Shown: positions 46,148 to 55,264, counted from the stretch's first letter. The stretch: 64,000 bases of DNA from Acrocarpospora macrocephala (GCF_009687865.1 NZ_BLAE01000033.1:180639-244638), one strand, 5' to 3'. Notes: a model not told the origin generated them from the sequence alone. Translations and numbers: made by a program.

Positions 46148-46575
46148 GGATGCATCTGCGCGCCTTTGCTCACGCGGTCCACCGCGTTGCGAGGGCCGTA
46201 CACGGCGATCCCGACGAGATCGAGGGCGCTGGTCCTGACCGCGCGGACCGCCGCGCGGTTGTCGCGGTCATGGCCGGTGGCGAACAGGTCGGAGGTGAAG
46301 ACGGCCAGCGGGAGATCGCGGGTGAGGGCCCTGCTGTGGGCTGTGGACAGCTGTTCCTTGGATGCCTCGAACACGAGCACCGGCTGCCGGAACATCGGCA
46401 GGTAGGTGCTGTCGTCGGCATCGCGATAGGGCTCGCCGATCACCTCGGGTACGGCGGAGCCCAGCCCGCTGACCAGGAAGGTCGCCACGTTCAGCCGCTG
46501 CCACACCAGAAGGTCGTCCCGGAGCAGGACGGCGATCTTGGTGTCGAAGCGGACGGTCTCAGGTCGTTGTTCCAT
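46144..46575 (-). CDS. DUF2000-family protein
   Basis: 143 aa from ATG 46575; a longer frame to 46704 would cover the divergent AraC start. The sequence VRFDTKIAVLLRDDLLVWQR, then LNVATFLVSGLG and LPMFRQPVLVFEASKEQL is typical of DUF2000, small alpha/beta proteins of unknown role. It is soluble with no signal peptide. It is divergent from the AraC regulator (49-nt gap), which probably controls it. Its stop overlaps the last eCIS codon by 4 nt on the opposite strand; no terminator was seen between them. Confidence 0.85.
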   Translation of the reverse strand: MEQRPETVRFDTKIAVLLRDDLLVWQRLNVATFLVSGLGSAVPEVIGEPYRDADDSTYLPMFRQPVLVFEASKEQLSTAHSRALTRDLPLAVFTSDLFATGHDRDNRAAVRAVRTSALDLVGIAVYGPRNAVDRVSKGAQMHP

Positions 46576-46624
46576 GGGTGGACGCTGCCGGACTCGCCCG
46601 CGACCGGTCTTGTACGATCCTGGC

Positions 46625-47419
46625 ATGGCGGCCGAACGCGAGCTCGTCAAAGCGTGGCGGCCGGCGGTCAGCGGGATCGCGGAGGTCCTGCACGCGCGAT
46701 TCACCGAGCACGCCTATCCCATGCACGTCCACGACTCCTGGACGGTGCTGATCATCGACGACGGCGCGGTCCGCTACGACCTGGACCGGCATGAGCATGC
46801 CGCGCTGAGCAAGCTGGTGACGCTGCTTCCGCCGTACGTGCCGCACAACGGGCGGGCCGCCGATGCGCACGGCTTCCGGAAGCGGGTGCTCTACCTCGAC
46901 CGAGCCGAACTCGGCGAGGAGCTGATCGGTCCCGCGGTCGACCATCCGGCTGTCGTGGATCCGGAGCTGCGCCGCTCCATCGATCGACTGCACGGCGCGC
47001 TGATCTCTCCCGGTGACGAAATGGAGGCCGAAAGCAGGCTGGTCCTCATTCGGGAACGATTGCTCCATCACCTCTCGCGCGTGCGGTGCGATGATCCGCC
47101 TGATCCCCGGCTCGCGCGCCGGCTGCGCGAACTGCTGGATTCGCGGGTGCGCGACGGCATTTCGCTCGACGAGGCCGCCCGGCTGCTGGGCCGCCACCCG
47201 ACGCACCTGATTCGTGCGTTCAGCCGGGAATTCGCGATGGCTCCCCATCAGTACCTGATCTCGCGCCGCGTGGATCGGGCGCGTCACCTGCTGCTTCAGG
47301 GCCTACCGGCGAGCACCGTGGCGGTGGAGGCCGGTTTCTACGACCAGCCGCACCTGACCCGGCATTTCAAGCGAATCCTCGGTGTCAGCCCCGCCCGCTA
47401 TGTGACCGGCAGAACGTGA
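46625..47419 (+). CDS. AraC-family transcriptional regulator
   Basis: 264 aa from ATG 46625. An N-terminal cupin sensor (HAYPMHVHDSWTVLIIDDGA, with LPPYVPHNGRA) is followed by a C-terminal AraC HTH (ISLDEAARLLGRHPTHLIRAF; FYDQPHLTRHFKRILGVSPA). Divergent from DUF2000 and likely its regulator; many cupin-AraC/DUF2000 pairs exist. The inducer is unknown. The longer frame from 46538 overlaps the DUF2000 gene. Confidence 0.93.
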   Translation: MAAERELVKAWRPAVSGIAEVLHARFTEHAYPMHVHDSWTVLIIDDGAVRYDLDRHEHAALSKLVTLLPPYVPHNGRAADAHGFRKRVLYLDRAELGEELIGPAVDHPAVVDPELRRSIDRLHGALISPGDEMEAESRLVLIRERLLHHLSRVRCDDPPDPRLARRLRELLDSRVRDGISLDEAARLLGRHPTHLIRAFSREFAMAPHQYLISRRVDRARHLLLQGLPASTVAVEAGFYDQPHLTRHFKRILGVSPARYVTGRT

Positions 47420-47496
47420 ATTGCCGGTGACACGGCATGGAACGGAATGTCACGCCTTATGGAGGTCCTTCGTACCTGCATAGGGGAATATGTGAG

Positions 47497-48984
47497 ATGG
47501 GATCAATACGGCGTTTTGGATTCGCCATAGTGGCGATGTCGGCGTTCGTGCCGGTGGCGGCGCCCGCGGAGGCGAGCGGCTCCGCGGTCACGTCATCGCA
47601 TGCGGTGGCCTGGGGCTGGAACAAGCACGGCCAGCTCGGCGACGGCACGACCACGATCGCGCAGACCACGTTCGTGGAGGTGGGGGCGCTTCCGCAGCGG
47701 TTCACCAGGGCCGCCGCGGGGCAGACGCACAGCCTGGCCATCGCGGCCGACCGTACCGTCTGGGCCTGGGGGCGCAACAGCTCCGGGCAGCTCGGCGACG
47801 GCACGACGTCCCCGCGGCTGACTCCGGGACAGGTGCCGGGGCTATCGGACGTCCGCGAGGTCGAGGCGGGCGCGGGCTACAGCCTGGCGCTGCGCGCCGA
47901 CGGCTCGGTGTGGGCCTGGGGCGACAACGACAGGGGGCAGGTGGGTCAGCTCAACACCGGGAACGATCAGCTGACACCGGTGATGGTGCCCGGGCTGTCG
48001 AACATCGTGGACATCGAGGCCGGCATGGCGCACAACCTGGCGGTCAAGTCGGACGGCACGGTCTGGGTCTGGGGTGAGAACGACCTCGGCCAGCTCGGCA
48101 ACGGCACCTACGGGAATTTCATGCCGAATCCGCGGGCGGTGCCCGGATTGAAGGGGATCATCGGCGCCGCCGGCGGCGAGGGGCACAGCCTGGCGCTGCG
48201 CTCCGACGGCACGATCTGGGCCTGGGGCGACAATGTGGCCGGGCAGCTGGGCGATCACACCACGACCAGGCGCCTGCGGCCGGTGCTCGTGCCGGGATCC
48301 AGCGGGTTCACCCAGGTGGCCGCGGGTGCGGATCACAGCCTCGCGCTGCGCTGGGACAGCTCGGTGTGGTCCTGGGGGGCCAACTGGGCCGGGCAGCTGG
48401 GGACCGGCGACCTGATCGACCGCCCCTATATGGACCGGGCGCACATCGGCGGTGTCAGCCGGATTGACGCCGGTGGAGCCTTCAGCCTCGCCCGGCAGGA
48501 ACCTGGCAGAGTGTGGGCCTGGGGTGCCAACGGGCTCGGCCAGCTGGGCGACGGCACCCAGATCGACCGTGCCGGACCTGTCCGGGTGTTCGGGCTGGAC
48601 AGTGCCCTGGACATCGCCGCCGGCGCCGCGTCCAGCCACGCGCTCGCCATCCGGGCCGTGCCGCCGCCCGCCCCGCCTCAGGTCCAGATCGACCTCGACG
48701 CGGAAGGCGGCAGTCTGCCCGCCGGCGGCTCGCTGATCGTCAACGTGGGAACCACGGCGATCAACAGCTCCACCAAGATCCAGATGTCCGTCACCGGCCT
48801 GCCGTATGGGGTGACCGCGACGTTCAACCCGAGCGTGCTGATGAGCGGGGGAGCGTCCACGCTTACCCTGACGGCTAGCCCGCAAGCGTTCACCGGCTGG
48901 TTCACGATCACCATCATCGCCACCGCGCCCGGGCACACGGCTTCGGCTACGTACGAGGTGAACGTCACCGATCCGATCGAGTGA
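47497..48984 (+). CDS. Secreted RCC1-repeat beta-propeller protein
   Basis: 495 aa from ATG 47497 with AGGGGA 9 nt upstream; this start gives a standard signal peptide (MGSIRRFGFAIVAMSAFVPV, cleavage near APAEA-SG). Seven or so RCC1 repeats follow, each with WAWGxNxxGQLGDGT and HSLALRxDGTVW motifs, forming a beta-propeller (about 35-390). A C-terminal Ig-like domain (about 410-495; ATFNPSVLMSGGASTLTLTA) has no anchor. It is expected to be extracellular. RCC1 proteins here are usually of unknown function; protein binding is plausible. Confidence 0.9.
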   Translation: MGSIRRFGFAIVAMSAFVPVAAPAEASGSAVTSSHAVAWGWNKHGQLGDGTTTIAQTTFVEVGALPQRFTRAAAGQTHSLAIAADRTVWAWGRNSSGQLGDGTTSPRLTPGQVPGLSDVREVEAGAGYSLALRADGSVWAWGDNDRGQVGQLNTGNDQLTPVMVPGLSNIVDIEAGMAHNLAVKSDGTVWVWGENDLGQLGNGTYGNFMPNPRAVPGLKGIIGAAGGEGHSLALRSDGTIWAWGDNVAGQLGDHTTTRRLRPVLVPGSSGFTQVAAGADHSLALRWDSSVWSWGANWAGQLGTGDLIDRPYMDRAHIGGVSRIDAGGAFSLARQEPGRVWAWGANGLGQLGDGTQIDRAGPVRVFGLDSALDIAAGAASSHALAIRAVPPPAPPQVQIDLDAEGGSLPAGGSLIVNVGTTAINSSTKIQMSVTGLPYGVTATFNPSVLMSGGASTLTLTASPQAFTGWFTITIIATAPGHTASATYEVNVTDPIE

Positions 48985-49094
48985 CGCGGCCGCGCCTGTG
49001 CCACGTCGCGCCACTCCATCTCACGCCCTTGTAGGAAGGGCTTGCCGCGGGCCGACTCGTGGATTCGGGTGATCACCTCATCGGAGCAGAGAGC

Positions 49095-49634
49095 TCAGCC
49101 AGTGGAAGCGGCGGTCTTGGTCACATAAGTGACGAAGACCAGGCTGGTTGTGCCGAGCCGGCCGGTGACCTCCCAGCAGCCTTCCGTCGGGAAGTAGAGG
49201 CCGCTGGCCTGGAAGCCGGTCGGCTCGTAGCCGACGGGTACATCGGCGCGCAGGTTCGGGGCCGGGCCGTCGAGGCGGCGGCCGGTGATGCCCAACTTGC
49301 CGGGGACGCCGCGCCACCAGCCGAACTTCATCCGGATCGAGCCGTCCTGCTCGACGAAGTCCGGCCCGGCCTCGATCACGCCCTTCGGCCAGAGACCGCC
49401 CACCGCTAGCGTGCCGTCGCCGTGCGAGCGTTCCCAGCCGAAAAGCGCCTCCTCGGGGATCGACGAAGGTCCCTTGGCGGGGAGCGTCACCGGGCAGTTC
49501 TCCGGGCCGGGGCGCACCTGCGCGGCGGCGGTGGCGGTGGCCGCGGGGTCCGGCTCTTGCGCGGCGGAGCTCGTACACCCGGTCGCGGACAGGACGGCGG
49601 CGGCGATCACGGCCGGGATCTTCTTGGGGCTCAT
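49095..49634 (-). CDS. Hypothetical lipoprotein
   Basis: 179 aa from ATG 49634; upstream in-frame Mets lack a signal peptide. The N-terminus KKIPAVIAAAVLSATGCTSS ends in a lipobox-like SATGC with Cys20 or so. The mature domain (about 50-179) starts with CPVTLPAKGPSSIPEEALFG and ends LYFPTEGCWEVTGRLGTTSL; its two cysteines may pair. No known domain recognised. Convergent with the RCC1 gene; the 110-nt gap between them shows no clear gene. Confidence 0.78.
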   Translation of the reverse strand: MSPKKIPAVIAAAVLSATGCTSSAAQEPDPAATATAAAQVRPGPENCPVTLPAKGPSSIPEEALFGWERSHGDGTLAVGGLWPKGVIEAGPDFVEQDGSIRMKFGWWRGVPGKLGITGRRLDGPAPNLRADVPVGYEPTGFQASGLYFPTEGCWEVTGRLGTTSLVFVTYVTKTAASTG

Positions 49635-49765
49635 GTCCCACTTACACCGGCCGCCCGCGCCGGGTTCCATCCCACTTGGTTTGGCCTTCGAAATAAATGT
49701 TCCGGCGGCCGGGGATTCCGATGGTAGTTTTATGCGCTCTTTATCTCCGGAATCCCGAGGTTCGC

Positions 49766-50569
49766 ATGTTTCCCCCTCCCCCGGCACCGGTCAGGCCCGC
49801 GCGCGGCCTGGCGGTGACCGTGACCGTCGTGATCCTGATCAACCTGATGGTCGAGACGATCGCCGCCGTGGTCAGCCTGCAGCGCGTCTCGATCATCACT
49901 GACGTGATCGAGAACCCGCTGAGCATCGACCTGCAGGCCGTTGACGACAACGACACCTTGTACGGCGCCACCGGCCTGCTCCAGACGGCCACCTTCCTGA
50001 TCGCCGGCGTCTGCTACTGGATCTGGCTGTTCCGGGTCCGCGCCAACGCCGAGGCGCTGGCACCGATGGTGCCGCAGCGGCGCGCCCGGCCCTGGCTGAT
50101 CTTCGGGTGGTTCGTGCCGATCGTGTCGTTCTGGTTCCCCAAGCAGATCATCGATGACATCTGGACGGCCTCCGACCCGCAGCAGCGCCGGCCCGGCGGG
50201 CTGGCGATGACATGGTGGATCGTCTGGTTGCTGTCGGTCTTCGGGTCGAACCTCGTGGGCCGGCTGCTGCTCAGGGGTGAGGAGCTGGAGGAGCTGCGGA
50301 CCGCCGCCGAGCTGGAGGTCGTGCTGTTCCCGCTGACGCTGGTGGCGGGAACGCTGGCCTTCGTGGTGGTCAACAAGATCACCGCCCTGCAGTCCCAGCC
50401 GCGCCCCGCCCCGATGTACCCCGGTCCGCAGTATCCCGGCCAGCAGTACCCGGGCTCGCAATACCCCGGCCAGCAATACCCCAACCCGCAGTACCCCGGC
50501 CAGCAATACCCCAGCCAGCAATACCCCGGCGAGCAGTACCCGCAGCAGACGCCGCCGAGCCCTTACTGA
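49766..50569 (+). CDS. DUF4328-type membrane protein with YPGxQ repeat tail
   Basis: 267 aa from ATG 49766 (GAGG 5 nt upstream); the 23-codon longer start lacks a ribosome site. Four hydrophobic segments (LAVTVTVVILINLMVETIAA; TATFLIAGVCYWIWLFRV; WLIFGWFVPIVSFWFP; WWIVWLLSVFG, then VVLFPLTLVAGTLAFVVV) match the DUF4328 layout with RARPWLIFGWFVPI. The cytoplasmic or external tail from residue 213 is a 5-residue repeat (YPGxQ). The function is unknown. Confidence 0.86.
   Translation: MFPPPPAPVRPARGLAVTVTVVILINLMVETIAAVVSLQRVSIITDVIENPLSIDLQAVDDNDTLYGATGLLQTATFLIAGVCYWIWLFRVRANAEALAPMVPQRRARPWLIFGWFVPIVSFWFPKQIIDDIWTASDPQQRRPGGLAMTWWIVWLLSVFGSNLVGRLLLRGEELEELRTAAELEVVLFPLTLVAGTLAFVVVNKITALQSQPRPAPMYPGPQYPGQQYPGSQYPGQQYPNPQYPGQQYPSQQYPGEQYPQQTPPSPY
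50411..50557 (+). repeat. 15-nt coding repeat (YPGxQ), about nine units
   Basis: Tandem CAGTACCCCGGC-type units encode the Tyr-Pro-Gly-x-Gln tail of the DUF4328 protein. Third-position changes (cag/caa, tac/tat) show that the repeat is older than a very recent expansion. Confidence 0.85.
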
Positions 50570-50949
50570 GTGCTTGCGGGGGTGAAGACGGGGACGGCCT
50601 CGCCTCCCTCTGGCTGTTCGAAGGCGACGCGCACGCGCAGGTCGGACAGATCCTCCGGCAGGTCCCCGGTGAGCTGGAGCTGCATCCAGGGCCCCTCGTC
50701 GAGCTCGACGATCCCGACCGTGACGGTCGGCAGGCCCTTGGTGTGCACGACGGCCCAGGTCACCACCGTCCCCGTCCCGGCGGCCGGAGTCCACGACAAC
50801 GCGGGCGAGGCACAGTGCGGGCACGTACGAGCCTGCGGCGCGGCCCAGCCGCCACAGCCGTCGCAACGGCGGATCAGCAGATCACCACGCGCGGCGCCGT
50901 CGAAGAACTCGGCGGTGGCCGCGTCGCGCTGAACGATTCCCACGGGCAT
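50563..50949 (-). CDS. DUF35/OB-fold Zn-ribbon acyl-CoA-associated protein
   Basis: 128 aa from ATG 50949. A zinc ribbon CDGCGGWAAPQARTCPHC (about 28-45) is followed by an OB fold (GTGTVVTWAVVHTKGLPTVTV, with VGIVELDEGPWMQLQLTG). DUF35 proteins pair with thiolase-like enzymes to form complexes acting on acyl-CoA; the thiolase-like partner is the gene directly upstream (50960-52117). It overlaps the convergent DUF4328 gene by 7 nt. Complex formation is expected. Confidence 0.9.
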   Translation of the reverse strand: MPVGIVQRDAATAEFFDGAARGDLLIRRCDGCGGWAAPQARTCPHCASPALSWTPAAGTGTVVTWAVVHTKGLPTVTVGIVELDEGPWMQLQLTGDLPEDLSDLRVRVAFEQPEGGEAVPVFTPASTQ

Positions 50950-50959
50950 CGGCGGGCTC

Positions 50960-52117
50960 CTATCGCGGATTCGGGCTGAGGACGAGGGTCGAGTGGTGAT
51001 CCAGCAGGCCGCCGTTGCCGCTGACCAGCACCAGATCGTGGCGCGGGGCCTGGCGCTCGCCACCCTGGCCGCGGGCCTGGATGACGGCCTCGGACAGCGG
51101 CGTCATGCCCCACATGTAGTAGGAGGACAGCTGGCCGCCGCCGGTGTTGACCGCCAGCCGTCCCTCCGGACCGAGCGCGCCGCTGGCCGCGAAGGGACCG
51201 CCTTCGCCCTTGGCACAGAAGCCGTAATCCTCCAGCGAGAGGAGCGCGGTGAAGGTGTAGCAGTCGTACAGCTCGGCGACGTCGATGTCGGCGATGGTCA
51301 CGCCGGCCATCTTCAGCGCCGCCGGGCCGGAGATCGCCGCGCCGCTGACCAGGCCGAGCTCGCTGCCGGGACCCATGACGTAACCGGGGTGGGCCTGACC
51401 CCAGCCGAGAATGTGCACGGCCGGCTGGGACAGGTCGGCGCCGCGCTCGGCGGAGGTGACGATGACCGCGACGCCGCCGTTGCTGACCAGGCAGCAGTCC
51501 AGCAGGTGGAAGGGCTCGGCGATCCACCGGGAGTTCTGGTGGTCGGCCAGCGTGATCGGGTCACGCATCTGCGCCAGCGGGTTCCTCACCGCCCAGGCCC
51601 GCTGGGCGACCGCAATGTGGCCGAGCTGCTCGCTGGTGGTGCCGTATGTCCGCATGTGGCGGCGGGCGGCGAGGGCGTACATCGTGTTCGCGCTGTAGAT
51701 GCCGGAGGCGGCGGCCAGGCCCTGCCAGCCGGTGGGCCTCCTGCCGGCGCCCGCGTAGGCGGCCCCCGCTCCGGACGACGGATCCTTCAGGGGGGCGTCG
51801 GCGAAAACGCAGGCCACCACGTCGGCCATGCCGGAGCCGACGGCCATGGCGGCGTACTGGACCATGGCGCCGGCGGAGGAGCCGTACGCCTGGATCTCCG
51901 ACAGCAGCCGCAGGTCGCGCAGGCCCAGGTCCCGCTGGAGGCCCAGGCCGACGTCGCCGCTGATGCCGGTGTTGGTCAGCAGCCCGTCGATGTCGGGCAC
52001 GGCCAAGCCCGCGTCGGCGGCGGCCATCCGGACCGCGTCGGCGGCGAACTCCGCCGCGGTGCGCCCGTAGACCTTGCCCATCTCGGTGATGCCGAGACCG
52101 GCGATGACGGCGCTCAT
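50960..52117 (-). CDS. Thiolase-like acetyl-CoA acetyltransferase (SCP-x type)
   Basis: 385 aa from ATG 52117 (ATGA overlap with the hydratase). MSAVIAGLGITEMGKVYGRT, the DGLLTN segment, SAGAMVQYAAMAVGSGMADV, PFHLLDCCLVSNGGVAVIVT, DCYTFTALLSLEDYGFC and VNTGGGQLSSYYMWGMTPLS are motifs of lipid-transfer/SCP-x-like thiolases. The first Cys of classic thiolases lies near residue 85 but appears replaced (IQAYGSSAGA), as in many DUF35-partnered proteins; activity may be non-canonical (retro-aldol or scaffold). It is encoded with DUF35, enoyl-CoA hydratase and CoA-transferase. Confidence 0.88.
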   Translation of the reverse strand: MSAVIAGLGITEMGKVYGRTAAEFAADAVRMAAADAGLAVPDIDGLLTNTGISGDVGLGLQRDLGLRDLRLLSEIQAYGSSAGAMVQYAAMAVGSGMADVVACVFADAPLKDPSSGAGAAYAGAGRRPTGWQGLAAASGIYSANTMYALAARRHMRTYGTTSEQLGHIAVAQRAWAVRNPLAQMRDPITLADHQNSRWIAEPFHLLDCCLVSNGGVAVIVTSAERGADLSQPAVHILGWGQAHPGYVMGPGSELGLVSGAAISGPAALKMAGVTIADIDVAELYDCYTFTALLSLEDYGFCAKGEGGPFAASGALGPEGRLAVNTGGGQLSSYYMWGMTPLSEAVIQARGQGGERQAPRHDLVLVSGNGGLLDHHSTLVLSPNPR

Positions 52118-52884
52118 CGGCCCTCCCACACGGGGGCGCGTTTCTCGGCGAACGCGCGCGGCCCCTCCTTCGCGTCGGCCGACTTCATGATCAGCTCCGC
52201 CTCGGCGGTTGACCGGGCCCAGGCGGCATCCTCGGAGAACCCGCGCGCGATCCGCTTGCTGGCCTGCACCGACAGCGGCGCGTTGGCGCAGATGCGCCCG
52301 GCCAGTTCAAGCGCCGCCGGCACCACCTGGTCCGGCGGCACGACCCGGTTGATCAGGCCGAGCCGGAGCGCCTCGGCGGCGGGGACGGGGTCGCCGGTGA
52401 GCAGGATCTCCATGGCGACCTTGGCCGGCAACTGCCGTACCAGCCGGAACGCGCCGCCCGCGCCCGCGATGATGCCGCGCTTCACCTCCGGCAGCCCGAA
52501 GCTGGCCGTCTCGGCGGCCACCACCAGGTCGGCCCACAGGGCGATCTCGGTGCCGCCGCCGAGGGCGAACCCGTTGACGGCGGCGATGACAGGCTTACTG
52601 ATCGGATGCGTGACACATCCGGCGAATCCCCAGTGGGGTTTCATCCCCTCTGTGGTGAATTCGCCCCGGGCCACCTCCTTCAGGTCCGCGCCGGCGCAGA
52701 AGGCCTTGTCCCCGGACCCGGTCAGCACGACCGCCCGGATCGAGGGATCCGCGTCGGCCTCGTCGAGGGCCGTTCCGACGGCCCGGGTCAGCGCCGCGTT
52801 GACGGCGTTGCGGGCCTCGGGGCGATTCAAGGTGATCAGCATGACGTGGTCACGGCGCTCGGCGAGCGCGGCGGGCTCACTCAT
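52114..52884 (-). CDS. Enoyl-CoA hydratase/isomerase-family protein
   Basis: 256 aa from ATG 52884 with GGAG 7 nt upstream; a longer in-frame start exists at 52905. Crotonase signatures: FCAGADLKE (oxyanion hole), VNGFALGGGTEIALWADLVV, and the glutamates in AAETASFGLPEVKRGIIAGA, both expected catalytic Glu positions filled. It should hydrate an enoyl-CoA or isomerise it. It lies between CoA-transferase and thiolase-like genes, i.e. a beta-oxidation-like sequence. Confidence 0.92.
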   Translation of the reverse strand: MSEPAALAERRDHVMLITLNRPEARNAVNAALTRAVGTALDEADADPSIRAVVLTGSGDKAFCAGADLKEVARGEFTTEGMKPHWGFAGCVTHPISKPVIAAVNGFALGGGTEIALWADLVVAAETASFGLPEVKRGIIAGAGGAFRLVRQLPAKVAMEILLTGDPVPAAEALRLGLINRVVPPDQVVPAALELAGRICANAPLSVQASKRIARGFSEDAAWARSTAEAELIMKSADAKEGPRAFAEKRAPVWEGR

Positions 52885-55153
52885 GATCGGCTCCTTCCAG
52901 TACACCGGCCTCGATCAAGGCCTGGATCTCCGGTTTCGCCAGACCGAGCAGCCTGGCGGCCACCGCCCGGGTGTGCTCCCCCGCCAGGGGAGCCGGGCGT
53001 AGTTCGGGGTCGGCCACCCCGCGGAACGTGGCGGGCCCGTTCTCGGTGCGCACCACATGCCCGATGTACGGCTGGCGCATCTCCCGCAGGAACCCGCGCG
53101 CGACGAGCTGCGGATCGTCCAGGTACTCGATGACCCGCTGCATCATCCCGGCCGGCACCCCGGCGGCCTGCAGAACCGCCATACACTCGCGCGGCGGTCG
53201 GACCGAAGTCCACGCGGCGACATCCGCGGACCCGACGACCTCACGCAGACGGCGCCGCTGGTCGTCGGTCTCGGCCGCGACGACGATCCACTCGTCGTCA
53301 CCGGCGCACGGGAAGATCCCCTGGAACAGGTCCCCCGGGTCGGTGAACGAGCCGGGCGCCAGGGACTCGTGCAGGAAGTTCGTGGAGAACTGGGTGAGGA
53401 TCGTCTCGGCCTGCGCGACGCTGACCGTGCCGCCCTTCCCGGTACGGCGCCGCTCGATCAGCGCCGCCAGCACGCCCACCGCGCCCACCCGGGCGGCGAC
53501 GTGGTCGGGGTAGATCGTGATGGCGTCGCAGAACCCCGCCTCGACCTCGTGGTCCCGCCACAGCATGGTCAGCCCGGTCGACGCGCGGACGAGCGGGCCG
53601 TACCCCATTCTCCTGCTCCACGGCCCGGTCGAGCCGAGGGCGCTGCTGTCGGCCATGACGATGCGCGGGTTCAGCGCGCTGAGGACGTCGTAGCCGATGC
53701 CGAGGGACTCCAGCGTGCCCGGCTTGAAGTTGGACAGGACGACGTCGGACTCGGCGGCCAGCCGTTTGAAGAGGGCCAGCCCTTCGGGGGATCGCAGGTT
53801 GATCCCGGCGCTGAGCTTGTTGCGGTGCCCCCAGGTGAAGCTGACGCTGATGGTCTCCCCGGTGAGCGACTGGCGGCTGCCGTCGGGGTAGGCCTGGCTC
53901 TCGATCTTTATGACCTCGGCGCCCTGGTCGGCCAGGAGCCGCCCGAGTTCGGCGCCGACCACGATCACGCCCAGGTCGAGCACCCGCAGCCCGTCGAGGG
54001 GGCGGCGTTTCGGCGGGGCCGGCCGCTTTGCGGGCGGGGCGGGCCTGGTCTCCGCGAACACCTCCGCGTTGTGCTCCCCCACCTCAGGGGCCGGGCGCCT
54101 GGGCCCGGCGCGTACCCCGTTGACCTCGACGTACCCGGACGGCAGCCGCCCGGCCAGCCCCGGGGCGACCATCATGTCGACGAAACCGCCGCGCGCCAGG
54201 AAATGCGGGCTGGTCAGCACCTCGCCCGGGTCGAGCAGGGCCGCGATCGGCACCCCGCGCTCCTGGCCCTGGGCGATCAGCTCCTCACGCGCCTGGTCCC
54301 TGAACAGCTCGCCGATCAGCACGTGCAGCCGCTCGGAGGCGCCGAACCTGGCGGCCAGGTTGTCGTATTTCGGGTCGGCGAACTCCGCGGGCTCGCCGAG
54401 CCAGCCGAACATGCCGCGCCATTGGCGTCTGGCCAGCACGCAGATCCGGACGTACCCATCGGCGCAGGGGAAGATCGGGTACAGGTTGCCCGCCGCGGGG
54501 CGTCCGCGCGGCAGGGCGGTGGCCGGCACGCCGCCGGTGGCCGAGCCGCCGATGCCGAAGCCGGGGTCGATGACCTGCGCGGTCATCTCGTACACCGAGC
54601 AGTCGACGTGGTCACCCACCCCGGTGTCGAGCCGGTTGTAGTACGCCACCAGCGCCGCCCACGCGGCCTGCACGGCCGCCGACTCGTACGCCAGCGGCCC
54701 CGGCGGCAGCACCGGCGCTCGCCCGGGAATACCCGACCGGGACAGCACCCCGCCCAAGGCCAGATGAACCCCATCGGTGCCGACCCAGTCCCGGTACGGC
54801 CCGGTCTGCCCGAAATCAGTGATCGACACCACGACCAGGGCCGGGTTCCGGTCGAGCAGCGCCGGCACGTCGAGGACGCCCGGCCGTTCGGTCTCGATCA
54901 GGATGTCCGCCCCGGCCGCCAAATCGAGCAGCCGGGGATCGTCCAGCGCCAGGGTGACCCCGCGCTTGCCGGCGTTGTGGGTCGCGAAATACAGGCTCAC
55001 TCCGCCGTGCAGAGGCGCCCGCTTCCGGGTCGGCGCCCCGCCGGGCGGCTCGACCCTGATCACGTCGGCCCCCAGGTCGGCGAGGAACCGGCCGCACATC
55101 TCGGCCTTGCCGTCGGCCAGGTCGACGACCCGGACACCGGTGAGGGGAAGCAT
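52877..55153 (-). CDS. Tandem (double-headed) CaiB/BaiF family III CoA-transferase
   Basis: 758 aa, about twice the usual 380-420. Two complete copies of the fold follow each other: the first begins LPLTGVRVVDLADGKAEMCG and has NAGKRGVTLAL; the second begins RPLDGLRVLDLGVIVVGAEL at about 380 and has GHRNKLSAGINLRSPEGLAL and SNFKPGTLESLGIGYD. At the catalytic Asp position of formyl-CoA transferase both have Glu (CSVYEMTA in the first, SVAQAETI in the second), a substitution seen in other CaiB-like proteins. Enzymes of the family normally form interlocked dimers; the fusion may act as one. It is the first gene of the acyl-CoA operon, divergent from LysR. Confidence 0.92.
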   Translation of the reverse strand: MLPLTGVRVVDLADGKAEMCGRFLADLGADVIRVEPPGGAPTRKRAPLHGGVSLYFATHNAGKRGVTLALDDPRLLDLAAGADILIETERPGVLDVPALLDRNPALVVVSITDFGQTGPYRDWVGTDGVHLALGGVLSRSGIPGRAPVLPPGPLAYESAAVQAAWAALVAYYNRLDTGVGDHVDCSVYEMTAQVIDPGFGIGGSATGGVPATALPRGRPAAGNLYPIFPCADGYVRICVLARRQWRGMFGWLGEPAEFADPKYDNLAARFGASERLHVLIGELFRDQAREELIAQGQERGVPIAALLDPGEVLTSPHFLARGGFVDMMVAPGLAGRLPSGYVEVNGVRAGPRRPAPEVGEHNAEVFAETRPAPPAKRPAPPKRRPLDGLRVLDLGVIVVGAELGRLLADQGAEVIKIESQAYPDGSRQSLTGETISVSFTWGHRNKLSAGINLRSPEGLALFKRLAAESDVVLSNFKPGTLESLGIGYDVLSALNPRIVMADSSALGSTGPWSRRMGYGPLVRASTGLTMLWRDHEVEAGFCDAITIYPDHVAARVGAVGVLAALIERRRTGKGGTVSVAQAETILTQFSTNFLHESLAPGSFTDPGDLFQGIFPCAGDDEWIVVAAETDDQRRRLREVVGSADVAAWTSVRPPRECMAVLQAAGVPAGMMQRVIEYLDDPQLVARGFLREMRQPYIGHVVRTENGPATFRGVADPELRPAPLAGEHTRAVAARLLGLAKPEIQALIEAGVLEGADHE

Positions 55154-55232
55154 GGTTGATCACCCCAATGCGGGAGATTTCCAGGTGGATGACGAGAGAA
55201 TGTCACGCCGATTTCGCTCTGAACACGTCCAA

Positions 55233-55264
55233 ATCCGCAACGTAGTCGTTGCCGGATCCGCAAC
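55233..55264. promoter_or_regulatory. LysR-type inverted repeats in the divergent promoter region
   Basis: GTTGCCGGATCCGCAAC (55248-55264) has GTTGC/GCAAC arms around GGATCC; a further ATCCGCAAC at 55233-55241 pairs with GTTGCCGGAT as CAAC-N6-GTTG. Both lie in the 154-bp gap between the CaiB operon and LysR, 45-75 nt before the LysR ATG, where LysR proteins usually bind to control both genes. Confidence 0.5.

Noticed and set aside
48985..49094. Short minus-strand stretch reading ITRIHESARGKPFLQGREM in the gap after the RCC1 gene
   Set aside because: Looks somewhat protein-like but is only about 30 residues before running antisense into the RCC1 gene; no match I can name.
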